Shown piece by piece: positions 42,394 to 51,589 of a DNA stretch of 64,000 nt. Both the position numbers and the translations under genes were made by a program. Numbering within the stretch: position 1 is the stretch's first letter; the number at the start of each line of letters is the position of its first letter. The notes under the pieces are model-generated. The model saw only the letters and a list, made by a program, of their open reading frames with translations. It was not told where the DNA came from and did not search any database. This DNA comes from Georgenia sp. TF02-10 (GTDB lineage: Bacteria > Actinomycetota > Actinomycetes > Actinomycetales > Actinomycetaceae): the NCBI RefSeq assembly GCF_022759505.1, contig NZ_CP094289.1, positions 3,038,001 through 3,102,000 on the forward strand. The letters run 5' to 3'.

Positions 42394-44129
42394 CGGTGCT
42401 CCTTCAGCTCGGTCGCCCGCAGCCGCAGCGCGGTCCCGGGCTCGATCTCGAGGTGGTCCAGCGCGGTGAGGTAGGGCCGGGCGGCATCACGGACGGCCGC
42501 CGCGGCGCGGGCGGCGAGGTCGGTGCGGGCGCGGGTGACCGCCTCCGGACCGGCCAGGTCGGCGACGGCGCTCGCGGCCCCGGTCACGCCGGCGGCACCG
42601 GCCTGGACGAGCCCGGCCAGCCCGGCGCCGTCCAGCGGCCCGTCGGCCCCCGGGTCCACGACCCGCTCGACGTCGGCCCGCCAGGCGGCCACGACGTCGC
42701 CGGCCACCCGGGCGGCGGGATCGCCGGGAGCCGCGCCGCCGGTGGCGCCTGGTTCGGACGGCGGCTGCCCGGATCCGCCGCCCGCCGACGGCGTCGCCTC
42801 GGCGTCCGCCCGGGGCGTCGCCCCGGCCTCCGTCCTGGGCACTGCCGCTGGCTCCGGCTCCCCCACCACCGGCGCCGCCGGCGCCAGACCGGCGGGCAGC
42901 CCCCACGCGGGCTCGGCCCAGCTGCGGGTGATCGCCGTCGTCGCGTCGCGCAGCGCGTCGGCGACCAGGAGGGTCAGGGCCGCGGCCGCCTCCGCGCCCA
43001 GCGTCGCCGCGGCCGAGGACCGGGCGGCCACGGCCCGCCGGCGCCGGCCGGCCCCGCCGACCCTGCCCGCCCGGCCCCCGACCAGCGGCGCCAGCGGCCC
43101 GCCGGTGGAGGCCAGGGCGAGCCAGAGCGTGGTCGGTGCCCCGGCGCCCGCGCGGCCGTCCCTGATCTCCGCGGCCACCTTGGTCGCCGGCGCCTCGGCC
43201 GCCGCCACGGTCACCGCGCGCACCTCGTCCCGGGCCCGGACCTGGGCGTCGGCGCCGTCGGCGAGGGCGAGCAGCTGCTCGCGCAGGGCCGGCCACACCC
43301 CGCGGGTGGTGCGGGCGGCGAGGGCTTCGCCCTGCCGCCGGGCGGCCACGAGCCGCAGCCAGTCGCCGAGCTCGCCGGCCGTGCCGGGCGGGAGCGGCCC
43401 GTCGAGCGGGCCGACGTCGGGCACCACGAACAGCGGAGCCCCGCCGAAGCCGAGGGCGTCCATCCGGCGCAGGAGGTCCGCGCGCACCGGCCGCAGGGCA
43501 CGGGCCGGCACCCGGTTGAGGACGACGGCGGTGGTCAGCCCGCGCGCGTGGGCGGCGGTGAGCTGCCGCCAGGGCACCGCGTCGCCGTACCGGGCGGCCG
43601 TCGTCGTGAACACCCACAGGTCCGCCACCTCCAGCAGCAGTCGGGCCAGCGACCGGTTGTCGGCGTGCACCGAGTCCAGGTCCGGGGCGTCGACGAGGGC
43701 GAGGCCGGCCGGCACCCCGGGGTCCGGCCGGACGTCGGTGAGCACGGCCAGCGGGTGGGTGGCGAACGCGGCGGCGTCGTCGGGGTGGACGGCAACGACG
43801 GCGGTGCGGGTGGTCGGCCGCAGCACGCCCGCGGCGCTGACCGCCGCGCCCACGACCGCGTTGAGCAGGCTGGACTTCCCGGCCCCGGAGGAACCGCCGA
43901 GGACGACGACGGTGGGCACCGCGGAGCCGCGCAGGCGGGGCACCAGCCGGGCGTCGAGCTGGTGCAGGATCCGCGCGCGCAGGTCGCGCAGCCCGGCGGC
44001 GCCGGGCAGGTCGAGGGGGAAGGTGACGCGCGCGACGTCGGCCCGCAGGTCGGTCAGGATCTCCAGGCGGGGCGGGGGCACCTCGGCCGGCGCGGCGGCC
44101 GGCGCGGCGCTGCTGGACTGGGCACTCAC
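42390..44129 (-). CDS. Dynamin-like GTPase (first of a pair)
   Basis: This 579-residue protein has G1 GGSSGAGKSSLLNAVVG (about 78-94), a switch region with LRPTTRTAVVAV, G3 DAPDLDS (about 146-152) and a G4-like LNRVP in place of NKxD. The C-terminal half is Ala-rich and helical with a Pro/Glu/Gly-rich insert (about 425-470). No clear transmembrane helix is seen, unlike its partner. GTG 44129 is the start; the stop overlaps the partner's ATG (ATGA), so the two are produced together and may act as a hetero-complex on membranes (inference). Confidence 0.85.
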   Translation of the reverse strand: MSAQSSSAAPAAAPAEVPPPRLEILTDLRADVARVTFPLDLPGAAGLRDLRARILHQLDARLVPRLRGSAVPTVVVLGGSSGAGKSSLLNAVVGAAVSAAGVLRPTTRTAVVAVHPDDAAAFATHPLAVLTDVRPDPGVPAGLALVDAPDLDSVHADNRSLARLLLEVADLWVFTTTAARYGDAVPWRQLTAAHARGLTTAVVLNRVPARALRPVRADLLRRMDALGFGGAPLFVVPDVGPLDGPLPPGTAGELGDWLRLVAARRQGEALAARTTRGVWPALREQLLALADGADAQVRARDEVRAVTVAAAEAPATKVAAEIRDGRAGAGAPTTLWLALASTGGPLAPLVGGRAGRVGGAGRRRRAVAARSSAAATLGAEAAAALTLLVADALRDATTAITRSWAEPAWGLPAGLAPAAPVVGEPEPAAVPRTEAGATPRADAEATPSAGGGSGQPPSEPGATGGAAPGDPAARVAGDVVAAWRADVERVVDPGADGPLDGAGLAGLVQAGAAGVTGAASAVADLAGPEAVTRARTDLAARAAAAVRDAARPYLTALDHLEIEPGTALRLRATELKEHR

Positions 44130-44349
44130 GGTCCCATTCTCGCCCGGTGCCGCAGCGGGCCAAGCGCGCCGGGCGGGCGACGGCGACGCGGCGCGGTTAG
44201 GGCAGAGATGCTGAACCTGGGTCAGGGAGCCGGGATGGGCCGAGGAGCCGGGAGAGCGGCAGCCGCCACCGGCCGTGGCCGACGGCGCACCCCGACACGG
44301 TCAGCGACGCCGATCCGGCTACCCTGGTAGCCGGCCACCAGGGTCGATG

Positions 44350-44422
<73 letters not shown>

Positions 44423-44528
44423 CCGGTCGGAGGCTCGGATCTTGGCCGGACGGATCACCGGCCGGGCTTCGGACACTCGCCGGTTCTCCCGGGACCCTCG
44501 TTCGACCTGCGCTGGGCTGTCCCACCTC

Positions 44529-45518
44529 TCAGCCGGTTCCGCGCCAGAGCGGTCGTGGGGTCACCAACCGGTGCGGCGGGTTGGGCGCCGAACCCGTGAG
44601 CACAGCCTCGATGATGTCGGCTACGTTGCTTGCTATCTCGTCGCCGGGGATGGCGAGGGTGGATAGCGCCGGGTACGTGACCGCACCCAGGGATAGACCG
44701 TCGATGCCTACGATCCGGACCTGACCGGGTACCTGCATCCCCTCCTCGTGCGCCGCGGCGAGGGCACCCATCGCCATGAGGTCGCTGAAGGCGAGCACGG
44801 TGTCCGTCTCTGGGTGCTCCGCCATGAGCCGCCGGAAGCCTGCTGATCCGGCGTCGACCGACTGGTATTCGGCCTCACAGATCACGACCGCTTCACGAGA
44901 ACGATCATCGACGTGCGTTTCGTAGGCCGCCCTTCGGCCGCTCTTGACGTAGGGCCCACCGCGGAGCTGGCTCTCGAGCATGCCGAAGCGCTTGCTTCCG
45001 CGCTGGCGCAGCTGTCCGACGAGGTCGGCGATTCCTGCGGAGAAGTCGATGTCGACCGACCAGAGGTTTGGCACTGTCGGCGTGCGGGCGAGGAGGACGA
45101 CCGGCACGCCCCTGGCAGCCTGGAGAATCTCGTCGTCGGGCAGGCTGAAGTACCCGACGATCGCGTCAACCTCGCGAGCTACGTTAGCGAGCGTCTCTGC
45201 CTCGGATGCCTGCTCGTGCGACACGACCGTCACCTGCCAGCCACGGGTGCTCGCCGCTCCGAGGAGGTCAGCCGTCAGCTCCGTGTAGAAGGGATTGCGG
45301 AAGGTCGCGACGACGAACCCGATCGCCCGGCTCTTGTCCGAACGGGCCAGGTTCGAGGCAAATCGGCTGGCGCGGTAGCCGAGGCGCTCGCTTGCTTCGA
45401 GCACCTTGGCGCGAGTGGTCTCACTGATCTCGTCCATGCCGTTCAAGGCTCGGGTGACCGTCTGCCTCGAGACACCTGCTTGCGCAGCGACGTCCTTGAT
45501 CGTGACCCGGCCACTCAT
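44529..45518 (-). CDS. LacI-family transcriptional regulator of the arabinoside cluster
   Basis: This 329-residue regulator has the LacI HTH (VTIKDVAAQAGVSRQTVTRALNGM) with the hinge SRFASNLARS and a periplasmic-binding-like ligand domain (AIGFVVATFRNPFYTELTAD...VRIVGIDGLSLGAVTYPALSTLAIP). It is the last gene of the same-strand series after the ABC importer genes. Two palindromes in the permease-GH51 divergent region are its likely operators. ATG 45518 has GGAGGG upstream. An arabino-oligosaccharide or arabinose effector is inferred from context. Confidence 0.9.
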   Translation of the reverse strand: MSGRVTIKDVAAQAGVSRQTVTRALNGMDEISETTRAKVLEASERLGYRASRFASNLARSDKSRAIGFVVATFRNPFYTELTADLLGAASTRGWQVTVVSHEQASEAETLANVAREVDAIVGYFSLPDDEILQAARGVPVVLLARTPTVPNLWSVDIDFSAGIADLVGQLRQRGSKRFGMLESQLRGGPYVKSGRRAAYETHVDDRSREAVVICEAEYQSVDAGSAGFRRLMAEHPETDTVLAFSDLMAMGALAAAHEEGMQVPGQVRIVGIDGLSLGAVTYPALSTLAIPGDEIASNVADIIEAVLTGSAPNPPHRLVTPRPLWRGTG

Positions 45519-45819
45519 CAAACCCTCCGAAGTTCCCCGGAGCCTGACCGATGTCACTGCGCCGGATGACGTCTTGCCACTCACAGAGGGCCTCCACGCC
45601 GCCTGCCGGCAGGCCACCGTCCGCTGCACCGGCCGCCGCCGACGAGTGCGGACCCGCTCGCGGTGACCGCCACTTCAGCATCCGTAGTGGTCAGGGTAAC
45701 AACCAGGACCGTTCGTCATCGCGGTGCCGACGCGTGCCCAACATCGTGCCGCGGGTCCGGCACGACTGGTGGCACCACTCCGACCACTTCGGACGGAAGC
45801 GAGCAGCTCAGCTCAGCGC
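45519..45819. other. Intergenic region between the LacI gene and the binding-protein gene
   Basis: These 300 bases contain no supported gene. They lie upstream of the regulator gene on its strand and so should contain its promoter. I did not find a copy of the CCGTGA/TCACGG palindrome here, so the regulator may not repress itself through this site. Confidence 0.4.
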
Positions 45820-47055
45820 TCAGCCGAGAGCCTCGGCCTGCTCCAACCCCGAGGAGTACGCCTCCTCCGCGTCCCCGCCCGACGCCACGGTCTGGTCCAG
45901 GACAGACCCGAAAGCGGCAGCCGCCTTGTCCGACTGAGGGATGATCACCAGGCGGGGCGATGCCTCAGCAACCTGGCCGAGGACCTCCGCGGGCACCTGG
46001 CCGCCGTAGAACTCATCCGGCTCGGTCATCTCCGGCATGTCGTAGGAGGCAGGCGTCGACGGGAAGAGCGAGTCGTCGGCATACCCGGCTGCCTGGTTCT
46101 CGGCGTTGGTGAGCCACCGCGCGATGTCGACCGCGGTCTGCGGGTCGTTCGAGGACTCGAAGACTGACAGGAAGGAACCGAACTGCGAGGCCGGGCCCCC
46201 GGGCGGCGTCGTCACCCGCCACTGTCCGGCACCATCGCCACCGGCGGAAGTCATCGAGGCCGCCACGTACGACGGGCCGACCCACCCGGTGAGCTGGTTC
46301 TGCGCGATGCCGGCGCTCCACTCCGGGGTCCACAGCTCCACGTTGAGACACAGCCCGGCCTCGCCGAGCCCGAACGCGCTGAGGAAGGCGTCGCGGTTGA
46401 TCTGCTCGTCCGGAGCGTACTGACCGTCGTCTGTTGCGTAGTAGTAGCCGGCCTGAAGGCGCTGGGCGACGTAGGCGGCACTCGGGGCGTCGCACAGGTA
46501 GCTTCCGGTACTGGCCTTGACCTTCTCGGCGACCGACCGGTACCCGTCCCAGTCGGCGACGAGCTCTCCGACGTCATCAGGGTCCGTTGGCAGGCCGGCC
46601 TGCTCGAAGACGTCGGCCCGGTAGAAGAACCCGAACGGCCCGATGTCGATCGGGACCCCGATCTGCCGGCCGTCCTCGTCCTGGCCCATCTCCAGCTTCC
46701 AGTCGAGGTAGTCGCCCGCCGCGTCCTCGAAGCCGTACTCGTTGACGTCCGCGAACTTGTCGGTGACGTTCGTGTACTGGCTCAGAAGTGCCACCGCGAC
46801 GTCCGGCACGCCGCTTCCAGACCGAAGAGCGGAGGTGAGCTTGGTGTCGACATCCGGGGTCTCGACCAGCTTGATCTTGACGTCGGGGAACTGTGCCTCG
46901 ACGCCATCGACGGCGGCGCTGGGGAGCGACCCGGGCCGGTACCAGATCTCGATCGTGTCGTCCTCCTGCCCACCGGCAGAACCACACGCGGCGAGCGACG
47001 CGAGCAGCGCAACGCCAGCGATACCGGAGACAGCGACCTTGGTGTTCCTTTTCAT
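45820..47055 (-). CDS. ABC transporter sugar-binding lipoprotein
   Basis: This 411-residue extracellular solute-binding protein (family 1) delivers oligosaccharides to the permeases encoded just upstream. The signal peptide ends in the lipobox LAACGS (Cys at 26). The mature protein has an IEIWYRPGSLPSAAVDGVEAQFPDV start and FYRADVFEQAGLPTDPD, typical of the family. ATG 47055 follows GAGAGGACG. Clustering with a GH51 enzyme points to arabinose-containing oligosaccharides (inference). Confidence 0.9.
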   Translation of the reverse strand: MKRNTKVAVSGIAGVALLASLAACGSAGGQEDDTIEIWYRPGSLPSAAVDGVEAQFPDVKIKLVETPDVDTKLTSALRSGSGVPDVAVALLSQYTNVTDKFADVNEYGFEDAAGDYLDWKLEMGQDEDGRQIGVPIDIGPFGFFYRADVFEQAGLPTDPDDVGELVADWDGYRSVAEKVKASTGSYLCDAPSAAYVAQRLQAGYYYATDDGQYAPDEQINRDAFLSAFGLGEAGLCLNVELWTPEWSAGIAQNQLTGWVGPSYVAASMTSAGGDGAGQWRVTTPPGGPASQFGSFLSVFESSNDPQTAVDIARWLTNAENQAAGYADDSLFPSTPASYDMPEMTEPDEFYGGQVPAEVLGQVAEASPRLVIIPQSDKAAAAFGSVLDQTVASGGDAEEAYSSGLEQAEALG

Positions 47056-47113
47056 GAACGTCCTCTCGGGTTTCAGCAACGACTGTGCGTGGGGGTGTAG
47101 GGGGTGGTTGTCG

Positions 47114-48013
47114 TCAGCCCTTCAGCGCCCCCGCCGTGACGTTCTCGAGAATCGTCCGACGGAGGAAGAAGAAGAGGATGATCAGAGGGAGGGTCGCGAC
47201 AAGCGTTCCGGCCATCACGACGGAGTAGTCCAAGTTCCCGTAGTTGCCCTTGAGCTGCTGGATCGCGATCGGCAGCGTGAACTGCGACGGGTCGCCCAGC
47301 ACGAGCAGCGGCCACAGGTAATCGTTCCAGGTCCACATCACCTGGAATATCCCGAGCGCGACCAGGGAGGGGCGTAGCGCCGGCAGCCCAACCGACCAGA
47401 ACGTGCGCAGGAATCCGGCGCCGTCGATCGCGGCGGCGTCGAGCAGCTCGTCTGGGATCGAGCTCTCGGCGGCCTGGCGCATCCAGAACACGGCGAATGC
47501 GGTGACGATGTTCGGAACGATGAGAGGGAGGAAGGTGTTGAGCCAGCCCAGCGAGGCATAGATCTGGTAGCTGGGCACCAGGGACACGCCAGTAGGCAGC
47601 ACCAGCGTCACCAGGAGCGCGGCGAACAGCCGGTCACGCCCCGGAAAACGACGCTTGGCGAAGACGAAGCCCGCCAGCGACGCCAGGAAGAGCTGCACCA
47701 GGACGACCAGCGTGGTGAGCCACAGGGAGTTGAAGAACGCGGTACCGAACTGCGTGCTCTCCAGCACCTTGGTGAAGTTGGCGATGAACTCATCGCCCGG
47801 GATCAGCCGCGGCGGCAGTGTGAACATCTCCGAGGTCGAGCTCGTCGCCATGACCACGAGCCAGTAGAACGGAAAGGCGAAGATGACGAGGGCAACGCCC
47901 AGGACCAGGTGGGTCAGGACGTTGGTCAGGCGCAGGCGCCGCGGAGACGCTCCGGGCCGCTCGTCGGCGTCGCTCGTTGCCTGCGGACGCTCGTGCATGA
48001 GGGTGGTAGTCAC
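47114..48013 (-). CDS. ABC sugar permease, MalG type
   Basis: This 299-residue inner-membrane permease has six predicted helices and the EAA loop ELLDAAAIDGAGFLRTFWSVGLP, which contacts the ATPase. GTG 48013 overlaps the stop of the MalF-type gene (GTGA). The tail FFFLRRTILENVTAGALKG is typical of MalG-type subunits. No ATPase gene is in the cluster, so a shared MsmK/MalK-type ATPase elsewhere must energise it. Confidence 0.92.
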   Translation of the reverse strand: MTTTLMHERPQATSDADERPGASPRRLRLTNVLTHLVLGVALVIFAFPFYWLVVMATSSTSEMFTLPPRLIPGDEFIANFTKVLESTQFGTAFFNSLWLTTLVVLVQLFLASLAGFVFAKRRFPGRDRLFAALLVTLVLPTGVSLVPSYQIYASLGWLNTFLPLIVPNIVTAFAVFWMRQAAESSIPDELLDAAAIDGAGFLRTFWSVGLPALRPSLVALGIFQVMWTWNDYLWPLLVLGDPSQFTLPIAIQQLKGNYGNLDYSVVMAGTLVATLPLIILFFFLRRTILENVTAGALKG

Positions 48014-48930
48014 ACCGTCACCGGCTTCCTGAGGAACCTGTAGTTGAAGAGCGCAATGACAAGGAGGAGGATGAAGATCGCCCATCCGATGACGGTCGCG
48101 TAGCCGAGGTCGGTGGGGACCGGCGAGTATCCGGCCTGAGAGCCGGGGCCGCCGAGGTACTGGTACTGCAGCAGCATCATCGTCAGGCCCGCCTTGTCCG
48201 GGCCGCTCTGGCCGCTGAACAGCAGCTGCGGCTCGGTGAAGATCTGCAGCCCGGAGATGGTGCCCGTGAGGATGACGAACAGCAGCGTGGGCCGGAGCAG
48301 CGGGACCGTGATCGACCAGAAGATCCGGGCCCCGCCGGCTCCGTCGAGCCTGGCTGCCTCGTAGAGGGACCTGTCGATAGCCGAGAGGCCAGCCATGAAC
48401 AGGACGAGGAAGTACCCGAAACCACGCCAGAAGATCATGAGGGCGATCACGATCCTGGTTCCCCACGGACTGTTGAGCCAGTCGACGACCGGCAGGCCGA
48501 GGTAGTGCGCGATGACGTTGACAAAGCCGAAACGCCCGCTGAAGAACGACTGGAAGACGACCGTGATCGCCACGAGGGAGGTCACCTGCGGCAGGAAGAA
48601 CGCCGACTGGTAGAAGCCCCTCCCCCGCAGGCGCGGTCGCGACAGCACGACCGCCGCGATGAGGGCACCGATCACCACCGGCACCTGCCCCATCAGGAAG
48701 ATGAGGATGGTGTTCCACATCGCCGGCCAGAAGTCGCCCTGCTCGAAGAACCGTTCCCACTGGCCCCATCCGACGAACTCGGACGGTCCCAGCCCGTCCC
48801 ACTTCTGGGTCGTCAGGTAGACCGCGTACCCGAGGGGGATGACGGAGAACGCGACGAAGACCAGGAAGAACGGCGAGACCGACAGGTACTCGCGCCAGTA
48901 GCCGCGAGCGGCCCGGCGTCTGCGCTCCAC
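48010..48930 (-). CDS. ABC sugar permease, MalF type
   Basis: This 306-residue permease has an EAA loop (LYEAARLDGAGGARIFWSITVPLL) and hydrophobic helices from LSVSPFFLVFVAFSVIPLGY on. GTG 48930 was chosen because AAGGAGGT lies five bases before it and VERRRRAARGYWREY is a usual cytoplasmic start. It is the first gene of the importer operon, which begins next to two LacI-type operators and runs permease-permease-binding protein-regulator, an order different from the usual binding-protein-first. Confidence 0.92.
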   Translation of the reverse strand: MERRRRAARGYWREYLSVSPFFLVFVAFSVIPLGYAVYLTTQKWDGLGPSEFVGWGQWERFFEQGDFWPAMWNTILIFLMGQVPVVIGALIAAVVLSRPRLRGRGFYQSAFFLPQVTSLVAITVVFQSFFSGRFGFVNVIAHYLGLPVVDWLNSPWGTRIVIALMIFWRGFGYFLVLFMAGLSAIDRSLYEAARLDGAGGARIFWSITVPLLRPTLLFVILTGTISGLQIFTEPQLLFSGQSGPDKAGLTMMLLQYQYLGGPGSQAGYSPVPTDLGYATVIGWAIFILLLVIALFNYRFLRKPVTV

Positions 48931-48945
48931 GTTATACCTCCTTGG

Positions 48946-48967
48946 ATGCCGTGAGCGTTCACGGCAT
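48946..48967. promoter_or_regulatory. LacI-type operator 1 in the importer/GH51 divergent region
   Basis: ATGCCGTGAGCGTTCACGGC with AT following is a 22-bp near-perfect palindrome (CCGTGA...TCACGG), 16 bases before the permease start. It matches the layout of LacI-family operators and shares its half-sites with operator 2. Confidence 0.75.
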
Positions 48968-48991
48968 GAGGCCGGTGCGGCCCGGCGGCGG

Positions 48992-49011
48992 CTCCGTGAA
49001 CGGTCACGGAG
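48992..49011. promoter_or_regulatory. LacI-type operator 2
   Basis: CTCCGTGAACGGTCACGGAG is a 20-bp palindrome except for its centre, 46 bases from operator 1 start to start and 90 bases before the GH51 start. The two sites could allow looping or separate control of the two divergent units. Confidence 0.75.
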
Positions 49012-49101
49012 ATGTGAGGGTCGGACCTCTCCGCTGTCAATCACCCCGTCGCGCCGCGTGAGCTGGCGCTGTCTGGGGCCTGTTCGAAGAGAGAGTGCCT
49101 C

Positions 49102-50595
49102 GTGCCCGTCGCGCACCTGAGTCTGGACCCCGCCGCCGTGCTAGCCCCCGTTCGTCGTCGCCTCTTCGGGGGGTTCGTCGAGCAGATGGGACGCGGTGTG
49201 TACGGCGGCATTTTCGATCCGGGGCACCCCGCCTCCGACCGGTACGGGAACCGGGAGGACGTCATCGAGCTCGTCCGCGAGCTCGGCGTGAGCACCGTGC
49301 GCTATCCCGGGGGCAACTACGTCAGCGGCTACCGGTGGGAGGACGGCGTGGGACCTGTCGAGGCGCGGCCGACCCGTCTCGACCTGAGCTGGCACGCCCT
49401 CGACACGAACCGGTTCGGCCTGAACGAGTTCGTCACCTGGTGTCGCGCGGCCGGCGTCGAACCGATGATGGCGGTCAACCTCGGCACCCGCGGCGTCCAG
49501 GAGGCGGTGGACCTGCTGGAGTACTGCAACGTCGAGTCGGGCACGCACCTGGCGGACCTGCGCCGCGCCCACGGCTCCCCCGCCCCGCACAACATCCGGA
49601 TCTGGTGCCTGGGGAACGAGATGGACGGCGACTGGCAGGTCGGCCAGAAGCCGGCTCACGACTACGGGTTGCTCGCGCGTGCGACCGCGCGCGCGATGCG
49701 TAGCGTCGACCCAGACCTGGAGCTCGTGGCATGCGGCTCGTCCGGCGCCGACATGCCCACGTTCGCCGAGTGGGAGCGTGTCGTCCTGCATGAGACGTAC
49801 GACGAGGTGGACTACATCTCGGCCCACGCCTACTACTTCGAGCAGGACGGCGACCTCGCCAGCTTCCTCGCTTCGGGTGTCCACCTCGACCGGTACATCG
49901 AAGATGTCATCCACACTGCGGACCACGTCCGGGCCGTGCGCAAGGCCAGCAAGTACATCGACATCTCGCTGGACGAGTGGAACGTCTGGTACCAGACAGC
50001 ACCGCGCGAGACTGAGCCGGGCTGGCACGCGGGCGGCCGCCGGCTCGAGGAGCACTACACCGTTGCGGACGCCGTCGTCGTCGGCTCCATGCTGATCTCG
50101 ATGTTGCGCCACAGCGACCGTGTACGGGTCGGCGCCCTTGCACAGCTCGTGAACGTCATCGCCCCGATCATGACGGAACCTGGGGGCGGCGTGTGGCGGC
50201 AGACGACCTTCCACCCGTTCGCACTGACATCGCAGCGAGCATCCGGCGTGGTCCTCCACGGGACGCTGTCGTCGCCTCTGCACGAGACGGCGAAGCACGG
50301 ACAGGTGCCGACGGTCGACGCGGTCGCGACGTGGGACGAAGACGCCTCGTCGTTGAACGTGTTTGCGACGAATCGTTCGGTCAGTGACTCGATGTCCCTC
50401 GAGGTTGATCTTCGGGGGTTCGGCGTGACCCACGTCGTCGACGCTCTCGTCCTCGGCGGGAACGACCCGTACCTGCGCGCGTCCGCGTCGCGGCCGGTCC
50501 AGCCGCGGGCGGCTTCCGACGTCACCCTGGACGACGGCGTGCTCCGGGTCTCCCTGCCCAGGGCGTCGTGGGGCACGGTGCGAGTAGCAGCCTGA
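49102..50595 (+). CDS. Alpha-L-arabinofuranosidase (GH51)
   Basis: This 497-residue glycoside hydrolase removes arabinofuranosyl groups from arabinan, arabinoxylan fragments or their oligosaccharides. The acid/base Glu is in RIWCLGNEMDG and the nucleophile Glu in ISLDEWNVWY; GGNYVSGYRWEDGVGP and TRFGLNEFVTWC-like segments are typical. The missing signal peptide places it in the cytoplasm, so it should process imported oligosaccharides. It is divergent from the ABC importer and shares its operators. GTG 49102 gives VPVAHLSLDPAAVLA. Confidence 0.93.
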   Translation: MPVAHLSLDPAAVLAPVRRRLFGGFVEQMGRGVYGGIFDPGHPASDRYGNREDVIELVRELGVSTVRYPGGNYVSGYRWEDGVGPVEARPTRLDLSWHALDTNRFGLNEFVTWCRAAGVEPMMAVNLGTRGVQEAVDLLEYCNVESGTHLADLRRAHGSPAPHNIRIWCLGNEMDGDWQVGQKPAHDYGLLARATARAMRSVDPDLELVACGSSGADMPTFAEWERVVLHETYDEVDYISAHAYYFEQDGDLASFLASGVHLDRYIEDVIHTADHVRAVRKASKYIDISLDEWNVWYQTAPRETEPGWHAGGRRLEEHYTVADAVVVGSMLISMLRHSDRVRVGALAQLVNVIAPIMTEPGGGVWRQTTFHPFALTSQRASGVVLHGTLSSPLHETAKHGQVPTVDAVATWDEDASSLNVFATNRSVSDSMSLEVDLRGFGVTHVVDALVLGGNDPYLRASASRPVQPRAASDVTLDDGVLRVSLPRASWGTVRVAA

Positions 50596-50679
50596 TGGTG
50601 CCCGGCGAGCGCGTCTCGGGGGTCTAGGGGCGGGGATCGCTGGGTGACCCGAACTCGCGAGGCTACGCCGGGCGACGAC

Positions 50680-50685
50680 TAGCCT
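50680..50685 (+). promoter_or_regulatory. -10 element (TAGCCT) of orn
   Basis: TAGCCT ends six bases before GTG 50692, so the transcript would begin at the start codon (leaderless). Confidence 0.5.
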
Positions 50686-50691
50686 GTCGGG

Positions 50692-51390
50692 GTGAGCGAG
50701 AACAGCGGAGCCCGGGACGCGATCGTCTGGATCGACTGCGAGATGACCGGGCTGGACCTGGCCGTCGACGCCCTGGTCGAGGTCGCCGTCGTCATCACCG
50801 ACTCCGAGCTCAACCCGCTCGACCCCGGCATCGACGTGATCATCGCCCCGCCGCCGGGGGCGGTGGACCAGATGGCCGACGTGGTGCGGGAGATGCACAC
50901 CTCCTCGGGGCTGCTGACCGAGCTGGCCTCGGGCCTGACCATGGCCGAGGCCCAGGAGCGGGTGCTGGCGTACGTGCGCCGGTGGGTGCCCGAGCCGCGG
51001 AAGGCGCCGCTGGCGGGCAACTCCGTCGGGACCGACCGCACCTTCCTGGACCGGGACATGCCCGAGCTGGTCGACCACCTGCACTACCGCATCATCGACG
51101 TCTCCTCGATCAAGGAGCTGGCCCGGCGGTGGTACCCGCGGGCCTACTTCCACGCCCCGACGAAGAACGGCGGCCACCGGGCCCTCGCCGACATTCTGGA
51201 GTCGATCGACGAGCTGCGCTACTACCGTGCCGCTCTCTTCCCTGCCGGCGATGGGCCGGACTCCGCGACGGTGAAGCAGGCCGCCGCCCAGGTGGTGGCG
51301 GCGCCCACGTCGGCCGCGGTGGCGCGGCTGGCCCAGGAGGTGGCGCAGCGGTCGGACCCCGAGGCCCAGGGCGCGCCGGTGGAGCGCTGA
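50692..51390 (+). CDS. orn: Oligoribonuclease
   Basis: This DEDDh 3'-5' exonuclease finishes RNA decay by degrading 2-5-mers, including pGpG from c-di-GMP turnover. The 232 residues have WIDCEMTGLD (Asp/Glu), AGNSVGTDRTFLDRDMP (Asp) and HRALADILESIDEL (His/Asp). A C-terminal Ala-rich tail of about 45 residues extends beyond the E. coli enzyme, as in other actinobacteria. GTG 50692 follows a TAGCCT promoter element. Confidence 0.95.
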   Translation: MSENSGARDAIVWIDCEMTGLDLAVDALVEVAVVITDSELNPLDPGIDVIIAPPPGAVDQMADVVREMHTSSGLLTELASGLTMAEAQERVLAYVRRWVPEPRKAPLAGNSVGTDRTFLDRDMPELVDHLHYRIIDVSSIKELARRWYPRAYFHAPTKNGGHRALADILESIDELRYYRAALFPAGDGPDSATVKQAAAQVVAAPTSAAVARLAQEVAQRSDPEAQGAPVER

Positions 51391-51481
51391 CCGGGCAGCG
51401 CCGTCGGCGGCGGTGCCAGGGCAGCCCGCCCGATCAGCTATGCTTGTCTACCGCTGCCGTGCCTGCGTGCCGGCGGCGATG

Positions 51482-51557
51482 GTGGGTGTAGCTCAGCTGG
51501 TAGAGCGCCGCGTTGTGGTCGCGGATGTCGCGGGTTCAAGTCCCGTCACTCACCCCA
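51482..51557 (+). tRNA. tRNA-His (anticodon GTG)
   Basis: Acceptor GTGGGTG pairs with CACTCAC (one G-T); the D-arm has AGCTCAGCTGGTAGAGC, the anticodon loop TTGTGGT has GTG, and the T-arm has GGGTTCAAGTCCC. CCA is encoded. The base before the start is G (51481), which supplies the G-1 that pairs with C73 in tRNA-His. A broken ISL3 transposase begins just after it, so its 3' end may be an integration hotspot. Confidence 0.95.
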
Positions 51558-51589
51558 ACTGTTCGAGATATGAGTTTTCTCCGAGGAAC

